In this document: piece by piece, positions 9,721 to 17,982 of the stretch
How positions within the stretch are numbered: position 1 is the first letter of the stretch
Layout: every line of letters starts with the position of its first letter
Assembly (NCBI GenBank): GCA_029027985.1
Contig: CP119076.1
Span: 2,788,422 to 2,852,421 of the forward strand
Direction: 5' to 3'
Length of the DNA stretch: 64,000 nucleotides
Source: Klebsiella aerogenes
Lineage (GTDB): Bacteria; Pseudomonadota; Gammaproteobacteria; Enterobacterales; Enterobacteriaceae
Position numbers and translations under genes: made by a program
Notes under the pieces: generated by a model
Seen by the model: the letters and a program-made list of their open reading frames with translations, nothing else
Told to the model about the DNA's origin: nothing
Database searches by the model: none

Positions 9721-10623
9721 TTAACCGTTAGTCTTATTGCGGGTGCTGGAACGACGATTGCCGTTATTGCCCTGACGCGGGTTACTGCTGGTCTGGCTGT
9801 GACGTTTAACCGCGCGGCGAATCTGATTCGCTTTCATACGACGACGATCTTTTTCTACCGCCACTTTGGTTTCGGTTTCCGCCGGCAGTTCGACCAGTTC
9901 ACGCAGATAGTTAGTTTGCGCCAGATCCAGCTCGGTCCAGCCACCGCGCGGCAGCCCTTTCGGCAGCAGAATATCGCCGTAGCGAACGCGGATAAGACGG
10001 CTCACCTGCACGCCAACGGCTTCCCACAGACGACGAACTTCACGGTTGCGCCCTTCGGTCAGCGTCACGTTATACCATTGGTTGATCCCTTCACCGCCGG
10101 TAAATTTGATGGTTTTAAAGGCCGCCGGGCCATCTTCCAGCTGCACGCCGCGCGCCAATTGACGCAGCTTGTCTTCGTCTACCTGGCCGAATACGCGAAC
10201 GGCATATTCGCGTTCCACTTCACGACTTGGGTGCATCAGGCGGTTAGCCAGTTCGCCATCGGTGGTGAACAGCAACAGACCGCAGGTATTAACATCAAGA
10301 CGACCTACTGCAATCCAGCGCGCACCGCGCAGTTTCGGCAGACGGTCGAACACCGTTGGTCGGCCTTCTGGATCGTTACGGGTACAGAGCTCACCTTCCG
10401 GTTTGTAGTACGCCAGCACGCGGCAAATCTGCTCGGCGGATTCTTTCACCGAAATCAGATGACCGTCGATACGAATTTTCAAACCCGGTACGATTTCTAC
10501 GCGATCGCCAAGGGTAGCGACTTTACCATCGACGCTGACGCGGCCAGCTTCGATGATCGTTTCAATTTCACGGCGGGAGCCATGGCCGGCACGGGCCAGC
10601 ACTTTCTGTAATTTCTCGCTCAT
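9721..10623 (-). CDS. rluB: 23S rRNA pseudouridine(2605) synthase
   Basis: Converts U2605 of 23S rRNA to pseudouridine. It has an N-terminal S4 RNA-binding domain ([15 protein letters not shown]), the catalytic Asp in the [20 protein letters not shown] block, and a basic disordered Lys/Arg/Asn tail. The 300 residues compare with 291 in E. coli, the difference lying in the low-complexity tail. The left end of the 13.5-kb element lies only 20 bp upstream of its start codon, so its native leader and promoter were displaced. A consensus promoter at 10715-10742 now lies in the element DNA upstream. Confidence 0.96.
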   Translation of the reverse strand: MSEKLQKVLARAGHGSRREIETIIEAGRVSVDGKVATLGDRVEIVPGLKIRIDGHLISVKESAEQICRVLAYYKPEGELCTRNDPEGRPTVFDRLPKLRGARWIAVGRLDVNTCGLLLFTTDGELANRLMHPSREVEREYAVRVFGQVDEDKLRQLARGVQLEDGPAAFKTIKFTGGEGINQWYNVTLTEGRNREVRRLWEAVGVQVSRLIRVRYGDILLPKGLPRGGWTELDLAQTNYLRELVELPAETETKVAVEKDRRRMKANQIRRAVKRHSQTSSNPRQGNNGNRRSSTRNKTNG

Positions 10624-10642
10624 TGAGCTTCCTTTAGGTGTC

Positions 10643-10657
10643 GCCTTCCCAGGCGTC
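10643..10657. repeat. Left attachment repeat of the integrative element (attL/attR)
   Basis: GCCTTCCCAGGCGTC, identical to 24100-24114. The core itself contains an inverted repeat (GCCT/AGGC). The second copy lies 46 bp beyond the integrase start codon, as expected for a site-specific recombination crossover. Confidence 0.85.
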
Positions 10658-10714
10658 GGGATATTTTATATAAACTTATATAAATCAATGCGTTAGCACA
10701 TTTCATTGCATGCT

Positions 10715-10742
10715 ATTATACGCACATTTCACCAGTTTGTAA
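10715..10742 (-). promoter_or_regulatory. Element-borne sigma-70 promoter reading into rluB
   Basis: On the minus strand TTACAA (10737-10742), 16 bases, TATAAT (10715-10720): one mismatch from consensus at -35 and a perfect -10. It lies inside the left end of the element, about 90 bp upstream of the rluB start codon, with no terminator between. It can substitute for the rluB promoter displaced by integration. Confidence 0.7.
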
Positions 10743-10804
10743 CCCTGTTTGTTGTACAGTACGTTGGTAATAAAAAGTTTAGCTCTATAGGGAATTTTAG
10801 ACAT

Positions 10805-10828
10805 GAAAAAAGGGGCGAAATGCCCCTT
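10805..10828 (-). terminator. Intrinsic terminator after the DUF3606 gene
   Basis: On the minus strand GGGGC, 5-base loop, GCCCC, then six T. It closes the leftmost transcription unit of the element before the rluB promoter. Confidence 0.85.
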
Positions 10829-10869
10829 CATATATTATGTCATTGAGTCTTGTAGCTATTCCGGCAGTG

Positions 10870-11046
10870 TTATTTGCCTAAATGGGCTTTTACTTTAGCT
10901 GTGCTATTTCCAACTGCTTTAACCGCGGCGCGAAGTTGAGCTTCTGTGACACCAAGTGCTTTCGTCCAGTAGGCAACCTCCCATGACTCACTCAAGCTTA
11001 TGAAATGCTTATCTTCTGGTTGGCGACGTTGTAGATTATCTACCAT
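10870..11046 (-). CDS. DUF3606 family small protein
   Basis: 58-residue protein not long enough for routine gene callers at high cut-offs. It starts MVDNLQRRQPEDKHFISL and contains WEVAYWTKALGVTEAQLR followed by AAVKAVGNSTAKVKAHLGK. The W-x-V-x-Y-W...LGVTEAQLRAAV.. VG pattern is the full-length signature of DUF3606 (members are typically about 55-60 residues). Function is unknown. It is the last gene of the element on the minus strand and is followed by a strong terminator. Confidence 0.8.
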   Translation of the reverse strand: MVDNLQRRQPEDKHFISLSESWEVAYWTKALGVTEAQLRAAVKAVGNSTAKVKAHLGK

Positions 11047-11236
11047 GTGAATTGCCTTGAGTTAGACAGGCTTGTGCCTGCTCATTAGTTATACTGAACA
11101 AAATAAAGGCAACAAAGCGGAATATCCCTAGTAATTGCGACTGATCATAAAACCAGTAAAAAGTCGCTATCGGATTTGCAGATTTGCTGTTTAGGCATTA
11201 CCACTTGGAAAGCGTGGACTTAACACCCCTGTCCGC

Positions 11237-13057
11237 TTACTGTCCTAAAATACTCTGGTTAATCTGGAAGTTTTGGTCATCAAAAGCCCACTCTATGCGT
11301 TTATCGGCTACCGCCTCTACCATCATTCCAAACTCTGGGCTAGGATTCACAGTAAGATTAAAATCAGCTTTTAAATCCGGGATGATCGGCTGATATTGCA
11401 TAGCTGGGGTCTGTACCATCATTTGATTCATTAGCGTTCCAGACTGCACTTGTGCTGCGACTGAGGACTCAGAACCAAAAAAGCGCCCTACACTGCGAGT
11501 ATCAAATCCGATCATATTTTGTATCCAGTCAGCGGCACTATTCGCACTGCTATCAACCACGGTATTATAAACAGCATCTGGCAACGTTTGCCCTTTCCCA
11601 ACGTTCAATCCTATTTTGTTTGCAAAATCCAGAAATACTCTTGAGAGTTCGCCAGCAGATTGGCCTAAATTCTCCATAAGAGGATTTAACCCAGAGAATG
11701 ATTTAACCAGATTATCAGAATTTAAATTAGCCTCTTTCATTGCCTCAGCAAATCCTAATGTAAAATGATCAGCCCCTGAATCCTTAATAGCGCCCCACAC
11801 AATCCCCATTTGATTTAATCCGTCAATAGTTTTCTGTTGAGTACTGTTCAGTGCTAATCCACTGTTAACCATCATATTCATAGTGTCGATGACATTCTGA
11901 CCATTTGAATCAACAGATTTTGCCAGATAGGAAAAATCATTTATGGTCTCGGCTAAGGCGGTAAACTCTGAATCTGTTAATTTGGCGCTCTTCTGCAATG
12001 ATTTTAAGAGGGCTGCTAGTTCCACTGGACCTTTAACACTTCTTAATGTTGCTAATGCGCCCTCTTGAGAATACCCCCCACGATTAACCATTATTTGCAG
12101 CCAGTCCGACATTTCTCCACCGCCTGAATATGTGGATTGCCCTGTTTTCTTATCAGTTTTCCACTCTCCAAGACTTAACTGACCAATTTTATCCTGTACG
12201 TCTTTAGAGATATCAGAGATTTTCTCGTAACTCATATTAAAACCAGTCCGTTTTAATGTCTCTTGAATGGCTGCATCAGCTTCTAATGGGTTTAAACCCA
12301 TACTTGAAATCATTTTTCGTCCCTGATTTCTGGCGAGTGAATCAGAGATTGCCTGTGATGATATAGCGTACATTTGTTGTCCTAGATATACACCTGCTGC
12401 CCCTGATAATAATTGCTGTGGGACAATTGCGTTAACATTTTGGGATAACCAACCAGAACTACCAGACCGACCAGACTTTGATTTATTTTTACTTCCTGAT
12501 TGCTTTTGTTGTTTGGCGTTGTTTCTTGCGAGACTGCGTTGGGTGACGAGATGCTGGCTCAGAGCCTGATTCATCGCCTTGAGGCTGGTATTGCCCCTGG
12601 CATATGCATCTACAATAGCATTAGCCTGTTTTATCGCCTGATATCGTGATGCACCATCCATATTCTGAAGACGCCCCAGAGTGAAAGCGGCACGTTTTCT
12701 TGCTAAGTCAGCATTTTCCTGCTGAGTTGCCATCCTCTTTGCCTGCTGCTGTTGAATTTTCAAAGCACGAGCTTGCGCTGCCGCTAATTTTTTCTGTTCA
12801 TTCTGTTTAGCTTTAGCATCTACTGCCGCCTGTTTTGCTGCTTGTTTCTGTTGTTTATCAAATTCACGCTGTTGTTTTAATTGTTGTTGATGAATTTGTT
12901 TATCTGCTGCCTGTTTCGCTTTAGCTACCTGGTTGTTTGATTTAGAAAATTCCTGTTGAAGCTTCTTCATATCGTTTCTGACTTTTTTCAGACTGTTTAA
13001 ATCAGATTTATAAACAATCCTGTTAACCAGTGTTGCTGCTTCTACCTTAGTTGCCAT
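11237..13057 (-). CDS. Phage tail tape-measure-like protein
   Basis: 606-residue, almost wholly helical protein. Residues about 20-145 form a Gln/Ala/Lys-rich coiled coil. Residues about 186-202 are a Ser/Gly/Lys linker. Residues about 214-235 are hydrophobic (LLSGAAGVYLGQQM). The rest is helical with repeated SLARNQGRKMI, NDFSYLAKSVDS and SGLNPLMENLGQSAGELSRV segments typical of phage tape-measure proteins. In siphophages this protein sets tail length and enters the cell during DNA ejection. No other tail gene accompanies it. It follows the capsid genes, separated by a structured terminator. An internal scaffold or ejection role is the main alternative. Confidence 0.65.
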   Translation of the reverse strand: MATKVEAATLVNRIVYKSDLNSLKKVRNDMKKLQQEFSKSNNQVAKAKQAADKQIHQQQLKQQREFDKQQKQAAKQAAVDAKAKQNEQKKLAAAQARALKIQQQQAKRMATQQENADLARKRAAFTLGRLQNMDGASRYQAIKQANAIVDAYARGNTSLKAMNQALSQHLVTQRSLARNNAKQQKQSGSKNKSKSGRSGSSGWLSQNVNAIVPQQLLSGAAGVYLGQQMYAISSQAISDSLARNQGRKMISSMGLNPLEADAAIQETLKRTGFNMSYEKISDISKDVQDKIGQLSLGEWKTDKKTGQSTYSGGGEMSDWLQIMVNRGGYSQEGALATLRSVKGPVELAALLKSLQKSAKLTDSEFTALAETINDFSYLAKSVDSNGQNVIDTMNMMVNSGLALNSTQQKTIDGLNQMGIVWGAIKDSGADHFTLGFAEAMKEANLNSDNLVKSFSGLNPLMENLGQSAGELSRVFLDFANKIGLNVGKGQTLPDAVYNTVVDSSANSAADWIQNMIGFDTRSVGRFFGSESSVAAQVQSGTLMNQMMVQTPAMQYQPIIPDLKADFNLTVNPSPEFGMMVEAVADKRIEWAFDDQNFQINQSILGQ

Positions 13058-13074
13058 ATTGACATTCTCCTAAT

Positions 13075-13156
13075 AAAAAAGCCCCTGACCCGTAAACCTT
13101 CCTAAACAGGAATGAGCTTTGCTCACCCGCAAGCGGGGGTATTGAGGGCAGAGGCT
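13075..13156 (-). terminator. Multibranched structured terminator/attenuator before the tape-measure gene
   Basis: On the minus strand, an outer stem of 11 pairs with one bulge (13146-13156 with 13080-13091) closes three internal hairpins: CCCG-CTTG-CGGG, GAGC-AAA-GCTC and TTCC(TGTTTA)GGAA. It is followed by six T. It sits between the 67-residue gene and the tape-measure-like gene, whose AGGAG ribosome binding site follows directly. The CCCG..CGGGTGA hairpin recurs in the leader at 18156-18295. Confidence 0.7.
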
Positions 13157-13171
13157 TTGTATAATTTATTT

Positions 13172-13375
13172 TTATTTGTTCAATGCTGTAACGAGACTTC
13201 TATACTCACCATCGGGGTATTGCCTGCATACGCGTGCTGCAATAGTATGACGATTCCCACCAGTTTTCTCAGCTAACCGTGTAATATTGATTAACCTAAA
13301 TAAATCCCAATCGCTGAGATTGTCAATAGTAGCGAAGTTTCCGTTTTCATCTTTAAGAATTATTTGTGCTGTCAT
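13172..13375 (-). CDS. Small unrecognised protein between capsid and tape-measure-like genes
   Basis: 67 residues, start MTAQIILKDENGNFATIDN and end YPDGEYRSLVTALNK. I do not recognise the family. It has no membrane segment. The segment FRLINITRLAEKTGGNRHTIAARVC could be a small helix-turn-helix-like fold, which is only a guess. It is cotranscribed with the capsid genes (about 100 bp after the major capsid gene), so a structural or assembly role is possible. Confidence 0.55.
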   Translation of the reverse strand: MTAQIILKDENGNFATIDNLSDWDLFRLINITRLAEKTGGNRHTIAARVCRQYPDGEYRSLVTALNK

Positions 13376-13477
13376 TTTTTAACAATCTCCACAATAGAAT
13401 AATTATTATATGAACTGGAATTTGCTCACCAATCCATAATTCAACAAGCAGCACGGTTAATGCTGCTGCGAGGATCA

Positions 13478-14527
13478 TTAATTGGCAGTAATAACCAGAC
13501 TGAAATTGGTACCGTGGTTTACAGGCAACACCGACGCCTCTGATACAATTTCAACCTCACCACGCTCTTTCTCGTACTGATAAGAAAAATATTCCTGAGT
13601 GATGCCAGACGCCGCAAGGTTAGTATCAACTGAGGCAGGACCATACAGATGTTGATAAACGTTCGTGTTGCTTTGGAATACTGGCAGCATGACCGCTGTA
13701 CCATCAGCTATAAACGGGGTCAGAAGCGGGTCAGTCACCTTGATCACGTCTATGCTCAGTCCTGGCAAGGTGAAGGTCTGCACATTTGGGAGAACCTCCT
13801 TACGCTGATAAACAATGTTCATCTCGTTGAATGGATCAACGTACTGGTAGGCACTTTTCATAGAAGCATGGAAACGCAAACTATTATAGAAACTTGCAGA
13901 TGCAAAACAGACAACACGGCGAACGTCAGTCCATAAACCATCTGTAGCAGTGCTAATTTTATCCAGGAAGCCATTAAACACTTCCAGCGCATCGGTAGAG
14001 CCGTTGGACAGAGTAATAGTGTCTGCCATCATCGGAGCATCGAAACTGTCCGCATAATCAATAACTGGCGCTTCCTGAGTGTACGGGGTCTGAACCAGCC
14101 CACGAAACAGAGCATCACCGTATGCAGCCTCGATATAACGCTTATAGGATTTAGCGTGTTTGATGGTGTAATCTGCGACGATATCAAGCATGGTTTCCTG
14201 AACATCTGTCCCCGGTTTGCGTCCAGCTTTCTGAAAATCAACAGCGCTCACAGTATCCTCGCGATGCAGGTGTAAGAGTTCTACTGGGAAACTGTTTGCA
14301 GCAGTCCGAGCCGTTGAGTCGTGTTCAAAACTGTAACGTTTTTTCGGTTGGTTCAGGAGGGTTTTGTTATCCTCAATCAGACGGTCAAGCATAACGTAAA
14401 TACCATTACTCGAAGACTTATCGAAAATATTCAAATTCTGTAGCAGATAACCCTCGCTAGGGGCGACTTCAAAAATCGGGGCGAGGTCTACCATTTTATA
14501 GGCGTCATAAGAAAACATATTAGTCAT
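13478..14527 (-). CDS. Major capsid protein, lambda gpE-like family
   Basis: 349 residues (lambda gpE has 341). The N-terminal region MFSYDAYKMVDLAPIFEVAP with FDKSSSNGIYVMLDRL parallels the gpE family start. The central helix ETMLDIVADYTIKHAKSYKRY and the ending, with a strand-rich FSYQYEKERGEVEIVSEAS, also fit this HK97-fold family (Phage_cap_E). It would form the capsid shell. It lies 32 bp downstream of a gpD-like gene, the same D-E order as in lambda. No protease or portal gene accompanies it. Family assignment rests on reading by eye. Confidence 0.75.
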   Translation of the reverse strand: MTNMFSYDAYKMVDLAPIFEVAPSEGYLLQNLNIFDKSSSNGIYVMLDRLIEDNKTLLNQPKKRYSFEHDSTARTAANSFPVELLHLHREDTVSAVDFQKAGRKPGTDVQETMLDIVADYTIKHAKSYKRYIEAAYGDALFRGLVQTPYTQEAPVIDYADSFDAPMMADTITLSNGSTDALEVFNGFLDKISTATDGLWTDVRRVVCFASASFYNSLRFHASMKSAYQYVDPFNEMNIVYQRKEVLPNVQTFTLPGLSIDVIKVTDPLLTPFIADGTAVMLPVFQSNTNVYQHLYGPASVDTNLAASGITQEYFSYQYEKERGEVEIVSEASVLPVNHGTNFSLVITAN

Positions 14528-14559
14528 CCTTTATTATTTTAGTTTGTGGATTGTTTTAA

Positions 14560-14910
14560 TCAGGTGGTTGGCAATGATTTGCCAGTGCTGAAATAAACAG
14601 CGGGATCAGCAGAAAGAAGTTCTTTAGCCTTGGCTACATCATCACAAACCAAACTGAAATCTTTAATATGAATGTTCGTATTTGCTACCAGAACAGCGAC
14701 AGGCGTAGTGTCAGCATCCTTATACTCAAGGACCACGTTTGCAGAGGTAGAAGCCGAACCGACAATTTCGCCGCTATCATCAATCACGGTGCCAGGGACG
14801 CAATCAGGAATTTTTGGAAAAACTTTCACTTTTCGGCTATAGCCGTTTAATTCACGACTTAGAACGTCGCAGACGCTGAGGTTAGGTTGTGGGAATTTAA
14901 TTAGTGTCAT
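14560..14910 (-). CDS. Head decoration protein, lambda gpD-like
   Basis: 116 residues (lambda gpD has 110). A beta-rich body with PGTVIDDSGEIVGSAS, the hydrophobic VAVLVANTNI strand and the late DPAVYFSTG. This is the layout of gpD trimers, which clip onto the capsid of lambda-like phages. Position directly before the major capsid gene supports it. Its start overlaps the preceding small gene by 14 bp, so translation is coupled. Assignment is by size, pattern and position; sequence similarity to lambda gpD itself is weak. Confidence 0.55.
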   Translation of the reverse strand: MTLIKFPQPNLSVCDVLSRELNGYSRKVKVFPKIPDCVPGTVIDDSGEIVGSASTSANVVLEYKDADTTPVAVLVANTNIHIKDFSLVCDDVAKAKELLSADPAVYFSTGKSLPTT

Positions 14911-15121
14911 CAGGTACCCCTTTATTTTTAATAATCCGTTTTAGTTTATCTTGAGTGGTTTTATTTTTAGATTTATTTGAATCATCTTCCTGTTCTACTA
15001 CAGGGACATTTGCAGCTTTAGCGAGCTTAATTAACTCGTTAGCCGTTTCGACATCATCAACTAACAGTGTAACGGGGATTTTCCCATCAAACGTTTTGAC
15101 GCCCTTTTTAATAGTTACCAT
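14897..15121 (-). CDS. First gene of the capsid operon, unrecognised
   Basis: 74 residues. An N-terminal compact region (GKIPVTLLVDDVETANELI, then LAKAANVPVVEQ) is followed by a charged Lys/Asn/Asp tail. Unrecognised; it resembles small phage head-associated proteins only in size and position. It starts about 30 bp after an intrinsic terminator and overlaps the gpD-like gene by 14 bp. Because no promoter fits in those 30 bp, its expression needs read-through from the structured RNA upstream. Confidence 0.6.
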   Translation of the reverse strand: MVTIKKGVKTFDGKIPVTLLVDDVETANELIKLAKAANVPVVEQEDDSNKSKNKTTQDKLKRIIKNKGVPDDTN

Positions 15122-15149
15122 TTTTTTAAATCCTTTTGTTTCTTTGCAA

Positions 15150-15492
15150 AGAATAAAAGAAAGGCCACCTAAATAGTGGCCTTGATACAGAAGAGAACGT
15201 TGATTAACTCGAATTAAACTTTTTGGAGGATTTAATTCTCAATATACACTCATGAAAATATATATTGAGAATTGCCTCACAGTTATCATGGATGGGTGAA
15301 TTAAGCCCGGAGCTTACTGTGAGGATTCCCAAGGAAGGCGGAGGCAAGGATTGCTTAGGTCCGTTTCCGCCTGTAGTTCGCGATTTGCGCTCGCATTATC
15401 CATAGAACTATCAGGATAAAATCTGAGAATCACCGAACTCAGATTTAAATTAACAAGAAGATGAGGAGAGCCATTTAAATTATGTTCCTCAT
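15150..15492 (-). ncRNA. Candidate structured RNA or antitermination leader upstream of the capsid genes
   Basis: Gene-free stretch with promoter, ordered stems and terminator, all on the minus strand. Stems from 5' to 3': 15486-15492/15461-15467 (7 bp); 15438-15446/15419-15427 (9 bp); 15405-15409/15375-15379 enclosing 15391-15394/15380-15383; 15366-15372/15336-15342 (7 bp) enclosing a 4-bp hairpin; 15316-15324/15275-15283 (9 bp) enclosing AAGC/GCTT; 15261-15273/15234-15246 (13 bp, perfect); terminator 15176-15183/15161-15168 with a T-rich tail. No reading frame longer than a few codons. It matches no RNA family I know. It may be a separate RNA, or a leader that controls read-through into the capsid operon. 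Confidence 0.6.
15153..15183 (-). terminator. Intrinsic terminator just before the capsid operon
   Basis: On the minus strand AAGGCCAC, 7-base loop, GTGGCCTT followed by TCTTTTATT. It stands between the structured RNA and the first capsid-operon gene. Confidence 0.75.
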
Positions 15493-15498
15493 ATCTCT

Positions 15499-15528
15499 AT
15501 TATATATTAAAAACACATAACCTGTCAA
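15499..15528 (-). promoter_or_regulatory. Consensus sigma-70 promoter of the structured RNA/capsid unit
   Basis: On the minus strand TTGACA (15523-15528), 18 bases, TATAAT (15499-15504): both hexamers perfect. The predicted start near 15492 coincides with the first base of the first RNA stem. Confidence 0.8.
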
Positions 15529-15663
15529 TATTTAGAGACTATAAATGGAGGCTTTTATTAATATTTCTATTGTAGGGATAATTGTTCTCATGGAGCATTC
15601 AAATATACCCTTAAAACGCGCTGCAACGCATTCTGAGAGGTTCTATGATTTATTTGGTAACTT

Positions 15664-15939
15664 TTATGCTGTTACTTGTTCAAAGACGTTGTGAACAGTT
15701 CTGGTGATGACAACTAACTCCATCAGGTTAATATACAAAGCTGCATCATCTTCTAATAGCCACTCTAAAAAGTACTCAGGATGTTCAGGCAGTTTATTCA
15801 TTGCCTCCAGCAACATTTGATAGTTTGAAAAGTAGGTTGCTGGGTCAGCGTAGCTATCATTCATCAGGCTATGCGCCAGCGTGTAGTGCTGTTCTACAAA
15901 CTCTTCTACAATATTTTTATGCTGTTCAAAATCAATCAT
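15664..15939 (-). CDS. Unrecognised acidic small protein
   Basis: 91 residues, start MIDFEQHKNIVEEFVEQHY, helical and strongly acidic, with LEAMNKLPEHPEYFLEWLLEDDA. No known domain recognised, no signal peptide. It follows the 130-residue gene by about 30 bp in the same orientation and precedes the promoter of the capsid unit, so it closes the replication-side operon. Acidic helical proteins in phages often mimic DNA or inhibit host proteins, but nothing here shows that. Confidence 0.6.
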   Translation of the reverse strand: MIDFEQHKNIVEEFVEQHYTLAHSLMNDSYADPATYFSNYQMLLEAMNKLPEHPEYFLEWLLEDDAALYINLMELVVITRTVHNVFEQVTA

Positions 15940-15969
15940 TTTTTTCTTCCTTTTATTACTTTTATTTTT

Positions 15970-16362
15970 TTAATCGCTGATGCCTAGTGCATCAAAATCA
16001 AGCCCGAGATCATTCCCATTAAAGTTTTCATTCTCCAAGCGGTTGAACTCAAGCCACCCCTCATACTCATTTATATTATCAAAAAGATATTCAAATTTTA
16101 GTGGCTCTCTATTGAATTCAAAACCTATATACCTCTGGCGAGGCTCCCATTTAACACCAGTCATAGAGTTAATTATTGATTGTTCTTCTGGTGTTAGTGG
16201 CGGGGATTCTTCGTAGAGTTTAATGATTGCTAATGGTTTTAATTTTTTAGAAACCTTAAGCTTGTGATTTCTGTTATTAAATCCTAATTCAATTGTTTCT
16301 TCAAATACTACATTTTGTCGTGCATATGCCAATATTCCCCCTTCTTTTTTATTTAACGGCAC
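15970..16362 (-). CDS. Unrecognised protein downstream of the helicase-like gene
   Basis: 130 residues, acidic, with KLKPLAIIKLYEESPPLTPEE and WEPRQRYIGFEFNREPLKFEYLF. Family unknown. The GTG at 16362 has a weak ribosome binding site. A TTG at 16332 has GAAGGGGG close upstream, so the protein may be about 10 residues shorter. It begins 26 bp after the helicase-like stop, so both are probably one transcript. Confidence 0.6.
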   Translation of the reverse strand: MPLNKKEGGILAYARQNVVFEETIELGFNNRNHKLKVSKKLKPLAIIKLYEESPPLTPEEQSIINSMTGVKWEPRQRYIGFEFNREPLKFEYLFDNINEYEGWLEFNRLENENFNGNDLGLDFDALGISD

Positions 16363-16388
16363 CAGAACTTTCGGCCCCCGTTGATTTT

Positions 16389-17858
16389 TTATGCTGCTTT
16401 TTTGATTTGTTTTAAATAAAACTTAACAGTGTCTATTTTGAATCCGGTTTTTTCTACGATATCTTTTCTCTTCAAACCTTGATCAACTAGAGATTTAACC
16501 AAGTTAAATTTATCATCGCCCTTGCTCGTATCTCTTTTTTTCTTCTCTGTTTTTATCATTTCCGGTTTGATCACAGCATCATGAAAATAATGTTGTTTGA
16601 GATATTCAGCACAACCGACATCCGGGATGACATAAACCTGTTTGTTGCTATTTCCCCTTACACGGACAGAACAACGGGAAACGAACTGATACACCTTTTC
16701 ATAGTTCAATGCAGCTTGCCGCTTTTCTTCGAGTTCCTGCCAGTCCCAGCCGTTCAGATCACAGTATTTGCGCCAGTGTCCAATAGTTGTCCCATCAAGG
16801 TTTGCACACCCCAGAAACGCCGCTTTATGTAGGTGCTGAAAATGGTTCAGACCATAGGAGGCCATCGAAACACGCTCACCACCCTCTAACACGTCGTCAG
16901 CACGCGATGAATAATAGAAACCGTTGCTGTACTGTTCATCGTTGTTGCTGGTATAGAGAAAACCGTCTCTCAGTGCTCTGCGTGTCCCGTTCAGGATATC
17001 GCTGTAGTGTTCACTCAGTAGTTTTTTGGTGCATTTCTGACTAAACACAGGGATCAGTTCGATTCTTTTTGTGTCAGTGTGGACACGGCGCATCAGGTCA
17101 GGCTGCAACTCATCCTCAGCCAGCGAGATTTCTGCATTCAGAATGGTTTTAGCAGCGTAGGCAAACTCACTAATCCCAACGTTAGCGCCCAATACGGTGA
17201 ATGATTTAGCCCAGAGGGCGCTATACAGGATTGGGTTAGCAGTAAATGAGAAAAAATATTTGTCCTCCTCTAAGAGCATTCCCTGACCCGTCAACATGGC
17301 GAATAGAGCTTGTTTCAGAAGTTTGCTATTAGCGTGTTCACTCTCGTAATATGCAAGAAATTTTTCTCTGTCCTCATCACGAACAAAACTTAGACCGTCC
17401 CGTTCCTCTAACCATCCGAGAAATGGAAAGTTGGAATCTCGATATTCCTCATTTTTATAATCAATCTCAGCCCCATACCACGCAGAGGGGATCTCATCAA
17501 TATAGATTTCAAACAGACTTAATTTATTCTGGGTTTTCTCATCACGATACGCATATAGGCAAAAATGTAGTAGGCATTCGTGAGTCACAATAACAACGTT
17601 TCGCCCAAAATCATCATCCAGCGCGTTTATTAATGATCGTGTTGCGCTTTCGCCTTTATCTACTTGATTGTGATATGCAGGAATGCCGAGTTTCTGGAGG
17701 TCGGTTTGTGTTTGAGAAGCAAGATCGTGTGTCGGGACAGCTATTAGGATTCGTTTATCAGGATTGTCCTTTATATATTGTTTGAGTTTGTAACTCTTGC
17801 CACTACCACAGATAGCGTTAACGATTTTTACTGTTAGGGATTGTTCCGTTTTGTTCAT
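16389..17858 (-). CDS. Helicase-like ATPase, probable replication protein of the element
   Basis: 489 residues with P-loop AICGSGKS (residues 15-22), motif Ia-like ILIAVPTHDLASQTQTDL, IVTHECLL, and a Walker B IYIDEIPSAW (Asp121-Glu122). This is the DEAD-like SF2 helicase layout. The last 45 residues (LVKSLVDQGLKRKDIVEKTGF and on) look like a helix-turn-helix that may bind an origin. It is the largest gene of the left-reading early operon and overlaps the preceding small gene by 41 bp. A replication role for the excised element is inferred; no primase domain is visible. Confidence 0.65.
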   Translation of the reverse strand: MNKTEQSLTVKIVNAICGSGKSYKLKQYIKDNPDKRILIAVPTHDLASQTQTDLQKLGIPAYHNQVDKGESATRSLINALDDDFGRNVVIVTHECLLHFCLYAYRDEKTQNKLSLFEIYIDEIPSAWYGAEIDYKNEEYRDSNFPFLGWLEERDGLSFVRDEDREKFLAYYESEHANSKLLKQALFAMLTGQGMLLEEDKYFFSFTANPILYSALWAKSFTVLGANVGISEFAYAAKTILNAEISLAEDELQPDLMRRVHTDTKRIELIPVFSQKCTKKLLSEHYSDILNGTRRALRDGFLYTSNNDEQYSNGFYYSSRADDVLEGGERVSMASYGLNHFQHLHKAAFLGCANLDGTTIGHWRKYCDLNGWDWQELEEKRQAALNYEKVYQFVSRCSVRVRGNSNKQVYVIPDVGCAEYLKQHYFHDAVIKPEMIKTEKKKRDTSKGDDKFNLVKSLVDQGLKRKDIVEKTGFKIDTVKFYLKQIKKAA

Positions 17859-17982
17859 TTTTTTCCTCTTCGCTAAGGATTTCGTTTAAAAGTTTATTTA
17901 CTAGGGCCGGGATATGCATATCCTCCTCGTGGGCCAGTTTGTACAGTTTCGTGAATAGTTCAGGTTCAAATCTGATTTGCAT
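17818..17982 (-). CDS. Small ribbon-helix-helix-like protein
   Basis: 54 residues: MQIRFEPELFTKLYKLAHEE, then DMHIPALVNKLLNEIL and a polar tail. A beta strand followed by two helices is the CopG/Arc ribbon-helix-helix layout, so it is probably a DNA-binding regulator of the operon. CAGGAG lies 8 bp before its ATG. It overlaps the previous gene by TAATG and the helicase-like gene by 41 bp, giving tight translational coupling. Too short for most gene callers. Confidence 0.6.
   Translation of the reverse strand: MQIRFEPELFTKLYKLAHEEDMHIPALVNKLLNEILSEEEKNEQNGTIPNSKNR

Noticed and set aside
15234-15450. CRISPR array in the gene-free stretch
   Set aside because: The repeats are inverted and each different; there are no direct repeats with regular spacers, here or elsewhere in the window.
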